Shown here in pieces: positions 10,901 to 25,900 of a stretch of 64,000 nucleotides of DNA. The DNA comes from Watersipora subatra (taxonomy: Eukaryota; Bryozoa; Gymnolaemata; Cheilostomatida; Watersiporidae), in assembly GCF_963576615.1 (NCBI RefSeq), contig NC_088717.1:39634302-39698301 (forward strand). The letters are read 5' to 3'. Made by a program: the position numbers and the translations under genes. Each line of letters starts with the position of its first letter. The first letter of the stretch is position 1. The notes below the pieces were generated by a model. That model was not told where the DNA came from, made no database searches, and saw only the letters and a list, made by a program, of their open reading frames with translations.

Positions 10901-13900
10901 TGCAAAGATATTGTGCAAATTTATTCATTTTTAGTTTTTATATTATAAGCAATAGTTTTCAATTTTGACAATTTCTACATTTTTGCTTTTATGAACTGAT
11001 GGAAAATTTTGCAAGTGGTTTTTAACTAACTGGTCGTTAACTGCATCTGTAGTTAACACACCCTTAGTAAAATGAGCACTACACACACTTATGAACTACA
11101 AATTCATACCAGAGAGTTTGCAAGCTAAAATATAGACCTTTTTTTAATTTTACTTAGGTAGTATTCAAAATCATTAAAGCAGATGATGCATAGTTCGGCT
11201 TTGAAGTATATAAAGTCACCATGATATGCCATATGATATGATATATCTTATCATATCATATGGCATATTACCATGATATACCATATGATATACTATGATA
11301 ATGCACAAATTGCACATGACGTTCATGCAATCGGTTTAATCATGGTTCTCTACTGCAGGTTTGAGAAGCGAAACTCTTACCAAGCTATATATAAACAACA
11401 ATAAGATAGTTTCTATTGGCAGATACTCTCTAATTGGCCTGTTCAACTTAGAAGTTCTCAGGCTACATGACAATAAAATTTCACATGTAAGTAGCCCAGA
11501 ATAGCAAGCCAATGTGTTTCATTTATGCAGTATTGTATTATATTTGCATTACGTCTACAAATATGCTTGTAAAACACTTGTAAGTACAAATGAGAATTTG
11601 TTATTACTATTTGCAAAGAAAAAGACATGTCAATAGAATAGGTCAATAGAATGTGTACCAAGCTTTTTATGTCACAAAAGAGCCCATTCCTGATTTAAAT
11701 GTCTTGTTGCCATGATTCATGAGACATGTAGGGGAAACAACTTCTGCTAATGCTAATTTTTAAGCCTCAGTTCTCAATCCTCTTTTGTACATCATTCGAC
11801 CTCAATTCTACTGCTTTCATTATGTAATTATATATCCAACACACTGATATATATTCAGTAAAAATGTATTTGTAGTCGAATTTTATAAAACTTTAGGCTT
11901 AATGCTTTAGTAGTCTGGTTGATTACAATGTTAAATTATATTCAGCTAGATTTCTGTGAGCTGAACACATTTCTCTGGACGGTGAGAGAGCAACATTTAT
12001 ATGCAGGAGGAGACAATACTTCCCGTATCATTCAGTATGTTTTAAACTTTGTTATTAATGTTATATTTTATACTGAAAAGAAGAGTGGTTTAAAGAGCTA
12101 TTTATGTTGTACATCGACACGATGATTTTACATCTTATCAAAGAATATGAGTCACTGATTTCATTTATAATTTGCTAATAATATTATACGTAGTATAGAA
12201 TTTTGGTCCCTTTATTAGCTCACATATTAAAAGCCAGTGAGCCAGATTTTTGGCTGCTAAATTTCTATGTAAAAATCATTTCTAGTTTTTATGAAATCGT
12301 ACATATGAAAAATGTTCTGCACAATTTTAATGAACAAAAAGGTTATTTGTGAAAACATTTTTTCAAAATTTTTTTGTGATTGCTACAAGTTTTTTAGGCT
12401 GAGTTGAAGCCAATCAGAATTTGCTGACTGTCTAACATTTTCTGATCAGTTTCTGTTTTATCGCTCTTATATTCACAAATGCTTTGTTTTATGTTGACTT
12501 CTATTGAACTGCCGTTCTTTGATGGCAAAATTATGGAGATGTTGTCCTACCTGTCACATTGCTGCATATTTTTCAAATAGCACTAGAGTACATGCATGGT
12601 TTCATAATCCTAGACATTTACATACAGTTGATGATTTGTAGGTCAGCTCAACATCATTCCCTGCAATTAGTCAAAACTTTGCATTTACTGTAAGACCAAC
12701 AGTGATTAGATGTTTTGTTTGTGACCACCATGACCTCTGTCAATTAGGAACTCGCCCTGTAGCACCCAATAAAAAATTTTTCCTTGTTTGGTGACTGCTA
12801 GGTATGAAAATATTTTGGTCATCAAAACAAGTTTCTGACTAACTGTTTTAAAATAATTTTGAAGTTTGCAAGATATTTGAGTTTATTGGCAAAAATTTAT
12901 CCCAAGTTAACTATTGTGATTCTCAATCACTCTGACACGTGGGCATGGGCAAAATGGCTCAAGAAGAAGTGAATTATATAACTATGACAGAATACACAAT
13001 CAGTATGTTTCTATGATGCGCAGTACTTTGATGCAGCCCCCTCCAAAGTTGAGGGGATTGTACATTTACATGCTGTGCAGTGGTTTTTAGCAAATTAGCC
13101 AGAGAAGAAAAATTGTATAAATCAATTGCGGATGGAGACATGGAATCGATCATGGATACCGAACGTCAAAAACGGTCTTTTAATGTCTCTGTCATCATTA
13201 TACTGCTATTTACAATACACATTCACAAGGTTTTACAAACCTTAACACAATTTTTACAAAGTAATATATTTTCAATAAGTACTTTTTAAGTAATATATTA
13301 TTTAAATGTTACTTTAGGACTTACCACCTATTTTTCTAAAAGTGTTGGTATCGATAACAAATTCCAAGAAAGTAATCACCTCATCATCCTTGTGGGTGCA
13401 GACCAAAGTTAAATTTAAGTGAAAGAAGATCGGAAGAATAGAAAAAACAAGATAAGCGGGATAACTTTTGTACTAGTTTATGGCCCTCGATGAATCTGCC
13501 TCCACAGCATGAGAGCTATGTGCAGCCACTGCTCAATTGCCGTTTCCTTGCTGCGAATTTGCACTGGCTTCGCACTGATCAGTGTGCAGTGATTTCAGTG
13601 CAAAGTGGCCGTTTCCATGATTTGGAGAGAGAGCAACTCCGAAGTACTACCCATCATGGAAACAGTGATTGCGAGCTAGAACTTTACCTCGAACATAACC
13701 CTACCTATTACATATTTAGATAATTACTAATCCAAATGTTACTCCTGCTCTAGAGCATTCAATCGTATTCAATCGTATGCTGTACGGCTCACTGTAGCCT
13801 CACACGTACATGTAGGATGGTGAAATTGTGTAACTTCTGGTTGACAGAAACAAAAGCATAAGCTTGAGTGGGAATGATTTAGAATGTGGCTGCAATCTCC

Positions 13901-16900
13901 TTTTCTTCCAGAGGTTTCTCTATCCTGACACAAAGGAAGTTGTTGATGAGATTCCGGTACAGCTTAACTGGGAGGTAAACTAAGTTTAATATAATGCTGA
14001 TGTGTACAATCTGTGAATATATTCGTGCATGTATTGATAATCTGTAAATATATTCGTGCATGTATTGATAATCTGATAGAACAAGGTGAATATATTCGTG
14101 CATGTATTGATAATATGTGAATATATTCGTGCATATATTGATAATCTAATAGAACTGTATTGATCATCTGATCGAACTGTATTGATAATCTGATAGAACA
14201 AGGTGAATATATTCGTGCATGTATTGATCATCTGATAGAACAAGGTGAATATATTCGTGCATGTATTGATCATCTGATAGAACAAGGTGAATATATTCAT
14301 GCATGTATTGATCATCTGATAGAACAAGGTGAATATATTCGTGCATGTATTGATCATCTGATAGAACAAGGTGAATATATTTGTGCATGTATTGATCATC
14401 TGATAGAACAAGGAGAATATATTTGTGCATGTATTGATCATCTGATCGAACTGTATTGATAATCTGATAGAACAAGGTGAATATATTCGTGCATGTATTG
14501 ATCATTGGTGAATATATTTGTGCATGTATTAATAATCTGTGAATATATTCGTGCATGTATTGATAATCTGTGAATATATTCATGCATGTATTGATAATCA
14601 GTGAATATATTCGTGCATGTATTGATAATCTGTGAATATATTCGTGCATGTATTGATAATCTGTGAATATATTCGTGCATGTATTGATAATCTGTGAATA
14701 TATTCGTGCATGTATTGATAATCTGTGAATATATTCGTGCATGTGTTGATAATCTGATAGAACAAACATAGTAAACTCTGGTAGGAACCTGTGTGTAACA
14801 TGTAAGAGGTTTGATCAATTGAGTTTTTGTAACTGTCAACCTGTTAGGCTAAGAACCATGTCAATGTAGTGCTAAATAGGTTGTTTAATATCGGCCGATA
14901 CAACACACCATTGGTTTTTCTACTATCTGTATGTTGGTATCTCTTCTATTAAAAATTTACAGTCGGACCTCTAAATCTGACCTTAAACATAATTTCAAAC
15001 ATCTAAGGTGAAATATTTGACCTGAGGGGACATATTTGACTCGATAAAAACACTGACAAAATGCGGCACCTGAGAGTAGTGTAGATATGTGCTGTCGCTA
15101 CACACATGGATGTTACTGAATGTTGCGTCTAGTTGACAAATAGATTGACCAATGAGAATTGACCTGTTGCATAAAACCTTGATGGAATTTCCAATGCATT
15201 TATTGAAGTATCTTTCTGAATTCGTATATTGACAAATGATTGTTAGCAATAACACTTGTGCATCTATTTTATTCATACGTTTTGCTCCAAAAAATACCCA
15301 ATACATTAACGATAAAAGTAGGTAAGTGCAACAATACTACAAGCTGATACTACAATATTTTAAATATTTAATTACTAAAGGGAAGTATTTGAAAATTTTA
15401 TAAAACATTCGAAGTTGTAATATTAGTTATCATCTACACGTAGATGTTGTAAAAAAGAATATCATTCTACACGTATGTATAAATAGTCGTTTGTGTAAAG
15501 CACTGTTATCATCGTCATTCAAATGCCATTGAACTTTTACGCTGGAAGCAAACAAAATGGAATAGAGAATCAATTATTTCAGTCAATCATAGCTGTGTTG
15601 ATTTTACTCCAATGTAGACAAACATGTTCGTTGACTATGACAACAAACTATGACAACATCTTGTCGATGTTATTGATGCATACCTTCTATTTGTCTAGGT
15701 GACACATGAGTCAAGTCTTTAAGGTTTAGCTAAAAGTGGTAATTAATAAGACGATTTTGGAGCACTCTCTTTTAATTGCAATATTACTGTTTAAGATCAA
15801 CAATATGTGTTTGTGTATTTCAGAACGTTGAAGGGTCGACAGAGCCGACATGCATAGACAGGTCAGGTAGGTTAGAGTACCCAGTGCCTCTGAAAGATCT
15901 CATGATAAGGGAGCACTGCTTCAACCCTCGAAAGCTCAACTGTGGTTGTGAGTTGCCAGGTAGGAAATATTAGCGGTGTTAATATAGAGAACTTTCTGTT
16001 TACTCGTCATATTATTCTTTTGAACTCTATCGTAAACTTTTACAATTTCTAAACAAAAACATGTTTTCAATGATCATTTTAGCGTCTGCTGAGTTTGTTA
16101 ATAAGTGATGGTAGTCTGTTAGCGGAATGTATTGTAGCACAAGCTGGCTATACAACAATTGACAATAGTATTACTGCCTATGGAACAAAACATGAGTCAC
16201 ACTAGACAAGGTCACTAACTAGGACTAACATAATATGAGGAAGTAGGAACATCCACTTACAGAAACAAAGCAATACAGAGTAAACAATTGCAACTGATCA
16301 TATAAACAAATAAAACATTTACGGTATATAAAATTTGGTTATGCATATATGTCAGTGTCTAAAGAGTTTGCTCAACTTAGGTGCTATATATAATGTTTGC
16401 TATATCTATCAAATATGTACTTCATAGCACATGCTCTCCATAAACATTCAAGATGCCTTCACCATGGTACATATATTACACTCGGTATATTCAGTAGAGG
16501 TGTAGTAAAGTTTACTGCTTTTTTAAATGCTTTCAAATGATATTTTCCAAAGTATATATTATGTAAGAATTAGTCATCTTTTTAAGAATTGTTCAAAGTT
16601 ATGTTGCTTACAAATTATTATGCTCTGTTTATATCTTTTAATGTTATTTGCACTTTCAGAACTTATAAAAAGTCTTACCTTTTTAGCAACCGAGGCCTAC
16701 ATTTTCAATACTAGCAGAAAATTATATTAAGTGGTTTATTAGTTAAAATTGCATACAGTAGATTGGCATTGTTTTGTTACTTAAGGCAACAAACCCCCTT
16801 GTGGATGTGGCCATTGCGCTAATGGGGGCACCTGCAACAGCAAGCTGGGTTCCTGCTATTGTGAGAAAGGCTACTCGGGGCTGTTCTGCTCTTCCTATGA

Positions 16901-19900
16901 TGAAGAGATCCCAACCTGTGGGTTAAAAAATGAACTAAAGTGCTACAATAATGCTATTTGTAAGTATTGAATTATTGATAAAATAGTAATAAATTTATAA
17001 AAATAACATTGTTATCAGCAGTTGTTCTTTCACAACAACATGAGCAGATAAGTCTTCAATAAATGGCTTTTAGCAAGATAGAAGTGCCAGGTAGTGTAAG
17101 GCAACTTGGAACAAATTTTTACATCGCAATGTGTTATTGAACGTGTATTTATAGATGGTACAAATAATCGAAAACAGTTCCTGGGTGTACTTAGTTGACC
17201 CTCAGTTGACATTGAACATGTATGTGAAACAGTTTTTTTTGGCAGTGTTGTTGGTGTTTTTGTATCATTTTAATTTATACCATTAGCATGTCTCTTTAAT
17301 AGTGATATTGCTTGCGGAACTTTAGGTATCATGCTGCCAGATTTTATTAGACAGATACACAGGTATGAGGAAAGAGAAAAATTGTACTTTCAGTTTCGCC
17401 AATGTTCTATGTTAGAATTTGCGTAAAAATGTAAACAAATCATAAAATTAATCAAAATACAAGCAAGAAGAGCTCATCAGTGTCTTAGTAATATAAATTC
17501 ACAAACTGTCCTATTTTGGTAGCACTGAATAAATTGTAAGTTACCTATGCTCTTTCCTAGCTAGTATGAGTTGATAAATCCTTATTACTTGGTTACAGGT
17601 CGAGATGGGAAATGTGTTTGCGATGCTCACTGGAAAGGAATAGAGTGCAATATACCTGCAGCTTGTGTGCTTGATTCCTGTGAGCCTTGGCAAGCTTGCC
17701 GATCTACTATATCATCAGTAAATACCGAGCACCTGTCACAGAGTGTTTATGACTACATTGCAGCGCAAACTTATTGTGAAGGTAGGTATGCTAAGCACCC
17801 TTCTTGCAGTTATTCTAGCTTTGAGTAACCTTTACGAGATGTTTTGCTGTTGCAGGCTAAATGGTCATTTTTGTAAAAGCCTAATTACAAATGTTTGTCG
17901 CTTACTCCAATAAAAGCCACGGTATTATTGCGTTATATAACTTTGTTTGTCTTAATAAAATGTTGCACGATGCTAAGTCACTGCACAAGTGTTAACCTGA
18001 ATAACCATATAAAATAAAAAATCTTTTTATAACATTTGTTTATCATTACAAACTAGGACCCTGGAAATCTAGTGTGCAGTGAGAGATTGTCAGGTGTGTT
18101 GATAAGCTCAGAGTATAAGTATGTGCGCAATCATTGGAAAATGTTAACTTAGGTGTTACCGAGCCGAACTAACAAGTCAAGTATCATGAGTTCAAATCCT
18201 TTATCGTGCAATCTTTTTTCCCAGTCTCTAACCGTGGCTTTGGAAGGATTACTCAGAAGTTTTGGAACATGGTCGATCGGCGCATGTGTTACTGTCGGGC
18301 TGCTAGGCCCAATGTCACTAGTTCAAATCCCCTACGGTGCAATCTTTTTTCACAACCATCATACTTGGACATAAATCAAATTACAGTAAAGACTAAATAA
18401 ATGCCTGGCATTGCCCGGGGAATAAAAAAGTCTTTGGACAGAGAATTTATTTGTTTTTAACATATAACAACATTTGCCATTCTAACTTTCAATCTTTATA
18501 TATATCATAAAAAAGTGTTTGGTGAAGTTGAAATAAATTAAAAGAGAAAATAAAAACAACTTAAAAGGTTTTCAAACTTTGTCAAACAACTGTAACTTTC
18601 AAACTTCATATCATGAAAAAAATGTTTTGTAAAATATTTGTGAAAGCTTGAGAAATATATATATATAGATTGTAGTAAAAATTGTAAATTTGTTTACTCA
18701 ACCAACGAAGCATTTCTTACAAAAAACTCTCTCCAACTATGAAATAAATTATTAATAGAAGCTAAATATGGGTTCTTCAACATGTCTACAAGCGGCAAAT
18801 TTTTTGGGACTTTGATGCATCATACGAGAGAAAACAATTGCTAAAGGATACAACCAACTTCATTATTTCTTTACCCAACCTCTTCTCTTGTCAGCCATTT
18901 TGACTTTCACTTGTTTTGGGCAGATAAAATGATGCTGGTTAACCAGATGTTTCACACAAATCAAAAGATTTGCGATCCTGAAGTTAGCTCAGACTGCCCT
19001 GAAAACTTTCAATGCACTTTTTACGGTGCAGTACCTTACTGTTCTTGCCCTTTGGACACACCCTATGATCCCTCCAGCAAGAAGTGTGTCAGATCATTTG
19101 GTAGGTGACCTTGCTTTACTCTGGCCTTATAAGATGAGAAAAGTAAATAACATCATATTAATTTTAGATTTATTTTACTTTGTACCGCTCTGCTAGCCAA
19201 GAATATGTTATAAAAGACATAGCTTCTACTTCATGCTAACTCCTAGATAACATGGAGAGTTTGTCCATATAGAGCTACGCAACCAGCTATCCATAGAGTT
19301 ACGCTGCTTTTGTAGTTCATGGAGTCGCCAATTGCATTATTTCGATCATCCATTCTCTACTTTTAGTGGAATGTGAGGAGTTTTCAGACTGTCGTAGTCT
19401 TCAGCGAGAGCACATGTGTGTCATTCCACAGCTACTAGATGATTCTCCAGACTTTGCTCAATTAAGGAAACCAAGGGATACTTATATGAGCCACATAGGC
19501 AAGCTGTGTGTCTGCGTTGATGAGAATCACGTATGTATGCATTGCATAGACATAGTAGTGAGCTAGATTTATCATGTCAAACATGGCTTTTTTTTAGCTG
19601 AAGGGAAGTATGTTTACAATAGTTTTTCAGTAATTTACAAAAAGTGAAATGGCAAAGTTTAAGCAGAATTCTCTAGAGTGACAGACCAAATGAGAACCTT
19701 TTTTGCTGATGATGCCATGATGCTGATGATGCCATAGTAAGCTTCTTTGACCTTATTTAAAAGTTGATAGATTTAGAAAGCATTCATGACAACAACATTA
19801 GATATTTGTAAAATAAAAATGTTTTTAACAAACCATTGTAGATTTTCATATTACTTTTTATTCACAGCACTACAAATAAAAATTTTGAAACAAAAGAACA

Positions 19901-22900
19901 AATATTTCAAAGTAATATCTTTAAGCAATATATTGGACAATTTTAAAAGTATTACCTCCATATAAAAGAATTATATACTTTGCTAGCAATGATTAAAAGT
20001 TATTTTCCTACTCAGAATGTTTAAAGACAACTTATGCCTTGCCTGCTGTTGCTGACAATCAACTGGCTACCAGACCAGGTGATCTTATATGAGTGCCAAC
20101 ATAAAAGCACCATAATACATGCCCACTCTCATTCCTGTTGAATCCTACCAGACACGCAACAAATTAATAGGACCATTTCTATAATTAATCAATAGCGAAT
20201 GTCCTATAAGATAAGAGAGTGGTATCCTGTATTGAATTTTATATAAAAAACATTTTTTTAAATATTTGCCGAGAGCTGAACCGAGGTGCAGCTGCCTCAT
20301 TACATTCTATCTTTACAACGTATGCAGGTAACAACTAACAAGCCAGTCTATAAGATTTTCATATACATATTAAAACTGGTCTCACAGATAATAAGTTCTG
20401 GCCTTTCTTCTTTTTATTGCCTTGAAAATTGTTTTTCAAGTTGAAAAAATGTTTGTTAAAAGCTCTGTATTTGTAGATTTGTTAAATTGACTAATTTAAC
20501 AGCGAGTAACTGTTTATTTTGCTGACTCTGCATAGTCTTGGAACCTTAGCATTCCAAGTGTGAATATACTGGTTTTCATTAATATTTTTAACAATGCAAT
20601 CAGAATTAACAAGACTAACAGTTTACCAGTCACTGCACACCTGTAATGGCTCAGTTTAAACGTCGTCAGGAAATCTGTGACAATATCTTTACTTCAATAA
20701 GCTAAACACAAATCTTGTGTAACAACAAGACTACAGTTTCTCTGATTACGTGGTTCTTGCAGAAAGACCCTCAGACTGGACAGTGCACTGATGAAGTCTT
20801 TCTCAGGCAAGCACCGGCAGAGGGATTTCGACCTTGGAATCACTGGCAAAATTGGCATCTTTCTATCATTTTGGGTGGAGTTGTGCTAGTCTCAGGACTG
20901 ACTGTTGGTACGGTGATGTCATATCGACGTTGGTCTACGATAAGGTGAGCCGCTGAGGCGATATGAGGCAATATACTCATGAGTTTTACTATTGAATATA
21001 TTGAATGACGCTTGCCAAAACTACTAAGTATTGATATAGCTGCCTGAGCTAATAACTTACATACCTACTCTGAGGCAGCACCTTAACATGTCTTCACTGC
21101 AAAAAGGGTTGTAAAATGCATTTTTGTATCCTTTGAATTTTTTATATCTGTTGTCAGTTTCATTTCAGTTGACAATACACTACTTGTTACACGTTGTAAA
21201 TACCAGAATCCTATTATATGCTAAACTTACACTAGATAATAATAATAATAATAATAATACTCTAAAAATAGTTTTAGCATTATTTCATTGCCATTTAAAG
21301 TCTTTTAACAATATTAAGAGGTAAAACAATTTAAATAAAATTGCATATGTAAAATATGTTGCTAAAAACCTACTAATTCGACTAAATGAAATTTGCTGAA
21401 ATAGACTAACTTATTTTCCTGATTATAAATCACTGTTTTTTCATTGTTTGGCCTGGGGGTGCACTTTATACTTCGGAGTGGCTCATGCGTGAAATTATTG
21501 ATACGTTATTACTGATCGAGCAACAAGAATACAGGTCGGAGTTGTCGAGAAACTTGTAAGGGACTGGAAAGATGGAGGCTACTCTTACTGAAGTGAAGAA
21601 AACCAAAACATCAATCACAGGCTAAAACTAGGTGGCTGATTCTTCTACCTCCGGTATCAGCGTAGTTAAAAATAAACACTAATGATAAAGATTTTATTGG
21701 ATTTTAGCTACATCGTATTTGGATTGATACAAATGGTTTTGGTAAATTTTTAGCATGCTAATTAGGCTATAATCATAGGAATAAGTTTTTCCATGTTATG
21801 TTAACATGCCGTTAACATATGTTAACATGCCGTTAACATGTCAGTCACGTTCTCAGTTTGGTCATGTAGCATAAGCATACTGCTCAGCCTGTTATCGCTT
21901 TTATTATATTTAAAATTGTTCATCATTTAAATTGTAAAATGACATGTCTGTTCTTGGTCTTTAGATTTATCAAATAGATTTCCCCAACAAATGCGACTTA
22001 CACTCCAGTTTGATTTATATATGTTTTTACTTTCTCTATTATAAAATTTATAGGATTTCATACTTTGGAAAGCCTTATATTTTGGAAAATATACTATATA
22101 TAATATAAGCTTTACCTGTTTTATCCTTATATGAAAATGGCTTTTGAATTCTTTGCAAAACTTCTTGCAAAGACTTTTTCATAGAGATTGCTGATAAAGA
22201 GATAAAAATCTTTTCAACTACATATACATACACCTTTACTACATAAAGAGCATTTTATTGGATGCAAATAATTTTTTTATTTTCTATTCCACTCGTATAC
22301 ATGTACAGTAAGTAGGGCCCTAATGGGATGCATAGTGATTTCTAGCTGGAATTGTCTACTCTTTTTGTCAAGGTATGCAACTTTTAAATAATATTTGCCA
22401 TCCACACTGCAATTACAGTCTTTGGTCTCGATAACGACTAAAATGACCATGGTTGCTTACTCTACTTGTATTAGCTGTATAATCTTCATTTTATATCATG
22501 CAGTATTAAAAGAATACAATATACAACCAGGTCGATAATTCAACATCAATCATGTTCTGCGTTGATAAATTTTTAATGCTTATTTGATCTATGTTGAATT
22601 TATCACTTGATGTAAAACAGCAGACAGCATGGCCATACAATATCCGATGGTAGCTACTGATACATTTGTTATATTGAATGATTCTAGTTGATAGAGTTTG
22701 TCTAACAGATTTCCTTGTACAAAATAACTAACAACATTTTCCATGTACATGCAACATTGTTCAAATTTTCAAACATAAAGATTTATTCTTTGTTTGGGCT
22801 GCAAACAGTTATAGCTAATCAACAAATAGTGTGTCTTTAATTTAATGCATTAAATGCTGATCATGTTTTTTCAAAGTAGTGTGCACCAAAGTCAGTAAAT

Positions 22901-25900
22901 TTCACTTTTTTTATAAACATTTTTATAAAATTCTGTCCAAGTAATGCAGATTGTTACAAATTTAAACTCTGAAGAAATTGACCTTCTTTGCACATAAGAT
23001 TTATATATAATTGTTTTCATTAATACCAACAAAACTATAACCACCTTTTAGTCTGTCATTCCGGAGGTGGGAGAGAAGGGTTAAAAAGAAACTCGATATT
23101 GATAAACCTGCTGCCAAAGGACAAAACCATTCTCAAGGGCTCAAGAGTAAGTTATAACTCATCTTGATTTTATAGTTTAATTACAAATTACTCTGTCTTT
23201 TATTTCAGACAGAAATTCAAGTTTGAGCACAAACTCTGTTATGGCAATATAAACATTAAAACTATAAGATCTACTAACAAACTGTATAATCTGAGCAACC
23301 CGTAGGGAAGAATTTTAAAATCTTTATGCACCATTTTTTTTAATAACTTTTTTCTTAAATTTTTTTTCAAGTTTTTTATTTGAAAACATTCTATGGCTAA
23401 ATGTTATAACATTTTATTCTAAATAATTCAGCTTACTAGAAAATATATCTCTTTGCTTTAGTCTTAAAATTTTTTCTCAACTATCAGCTTTATAAATCTC
23501 TTACAGACAAACTTGCCGGAAGCAAAAGTCGAAGTACAATAAAGAAGAAAACTCCTTCATCCAAACGCGGTGGCAGCCAAGGGAGGATAACTACTAATAA
23601 AAGCAGAAAAAAGCATAACCCAAGCATCATCATGCGCATGACGGACAATTTACCAGATACAGATGATGAGGATAGTGTGGCACCGCAGGTGTCCACTGCC
23701 TCAATCATGCCCTTCATTCGACCCACTAAGACTTCAATGGGTTCTATTGCGGCCGCAAGACGTAACAAGACATCGACAACCTCTGTGGCACCATTTATTA
23801 GACCTCCAGCAGATGAAAAGCAAAAAAAGGTATAATACGACTGTTTGTCTCTTATTGAATTCTAAAATAAGAACACTCCTCCGTTTGTCCGTAATTGGTT
23901 AAGTCATCCCAAACACAAGAAATTGCATGCTGGACCAACTTCAAAACAGTTTTATTAATCTCTTAAATCTTAAAATCAGTTTTAAAAATGTGAGCTTGCA
24001 TATTAAATGTGTATAAAACTCACTTTAATTTGTAAAAAAATAATATGCCAAAATTAATAAATTATTTAAATGCTGAAATAGTAAACACTGCTGACTTCCA
24101 AGTTGATGCAATGATGAGATAATATGAACTGAATATACTTTAAAACGTGATAGACTAAAACCTAAGCTTCTTTACACTGCCTATTTAAAACATTAGGTAG
24201 GATTTTAGTGTACCCATAATCACATTGATAGCAAGACTATCTTATGATGAATATTTGGGTACCTTAAACAAATTTCTATAAAAGCTAAAATTGATGATGT
24301 AATCAGGCTTTCAACACAACATTAACCTTTTTCTTAACTGTGTAGATAGTCTACAAAATAATGTGTATTTGGAACTTTGACTGATTTGGGATTTGAGATC
24401 AGCCAAAAATTCACCTTTATAATGAATTTCAACGGAAAAATAGTTTAATTTTTACAAATATTTTGAAGAAGTTTGTAATTTTTATGACTATTATTTTGGA
24501 ATTGATTGAAGAATAATGATATCCCATGGTAAGTGATTTAACATTAGGATCAAATTATTAAATACCTCCTGCAGAGTCTAAAGCTTGCTAGTGCAATCTC
24601 ACACTCTTTATCATTGGAGTTTCCAAACTTACATAATGTTGCAATTGCTGCTAATATAACAGTTTCTTTGATAAATATAATATTTCACTATAATTGATGT
24701 ACCGCTTTTGCTAGGTTAGATTTAGTTTGAGTTGAAAAAAACAGTATTTGATGTAAACGACCCTTTAATTGTATTATTGTAAACATCTGCTAATTATTAC
24801 TGGTTGCAATAAATACTCCCACAATGTATTAAAATATATATTTTAGAGTAATACAAAGGTGTCTCTCAGCATCATAAAACAGCTATTGGTGCTGACAAAG
24901 AATATTAATTACTGCAGTTTCATTATTAAGTGGTCAAGGCTAGATGTAGCAATATTCTACACAAATTATTATTATAATTTGTGTAGAATAATAGATAGAA
25001 TAATTCTATCAACTATTATATAATATATATAACAACTATTACATTGTATAACAACTATTATATTATATATAACAAAAATTATATTATATATAACAGCTAC
25101 TATATTATATATAAAAACTACTATTATAGAAATAACTACTACTATTTCATCTATAAGAAATATTATGTATAATAAATATTATATACATGTATAAAAAATA
25201 TTATATATAACAAATATTATATATAACAAATAATATATATAACAAATATTATATATAACAAATATTATATATAACACTAGTTAAATGCCTGGTATTACAC
25301 GGGTAGTAAAGCAAGCTTTTGCATAGAAAATCTTTTTTAATTCGCTCAGTTTCTTTACCAATTGAATTTGAGTATTTTAAGCAAGTTTAAATCTTTACTA
25401 TAATACAAACCGTGCCCATCCCTCCAAAGACAGCGTTAGGAAAAAAGATTGTGTTATGATTTTTATCCAATCATAATCTTCAAGCGTGCAAGCTGAAGTG
25501 TTAAGTGTGTTATTTTAACCAATCGGCATTAAAGATTAACATGTGTAAGGAGTTTGACCAGAATTATTCCCCTGCATAGCAATGTAGCCGCTTGGCCTAG
25601 TGGATATGCCTGTCTGCAAAACTTGAGGTTTGAGTTCACTTCTAGTGCAAAACGGATATGTCATTTCTATGGCTTTATTGATACAACTGGGCCATGAATG
25701 ACAGACAAACAAACCTTGAGATTTATTTGTAGATAGTACATGCGATCATTTAGATCTGGTCTTTTTGGTTTTCCGTTTTCAAATAGATGACGAGAATAAG
25801 AAAAAATTCAAAGTTTAAAATTTTAGAGCCACTGGCAGAGAAAATTTGATTGTGAGTTATTCGTTAAATATTTGTTTGAATAAAAGTTTGTAAAAGTTTC

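Noticed and set aside
11966..12001. Missing LRR exon (LDFCELNTFLWT)
   Set aside because: The phase is 0 at both ends, so it cannot repair the frame, and it does not fit the LRR consensus well.
13964..14839. Four overlapping minus-strand frames of 67-201 residues
   Set aside because: They are translations of the 31/42-bp minisatellite in shifted frames, with no start context, domain or splice signal.
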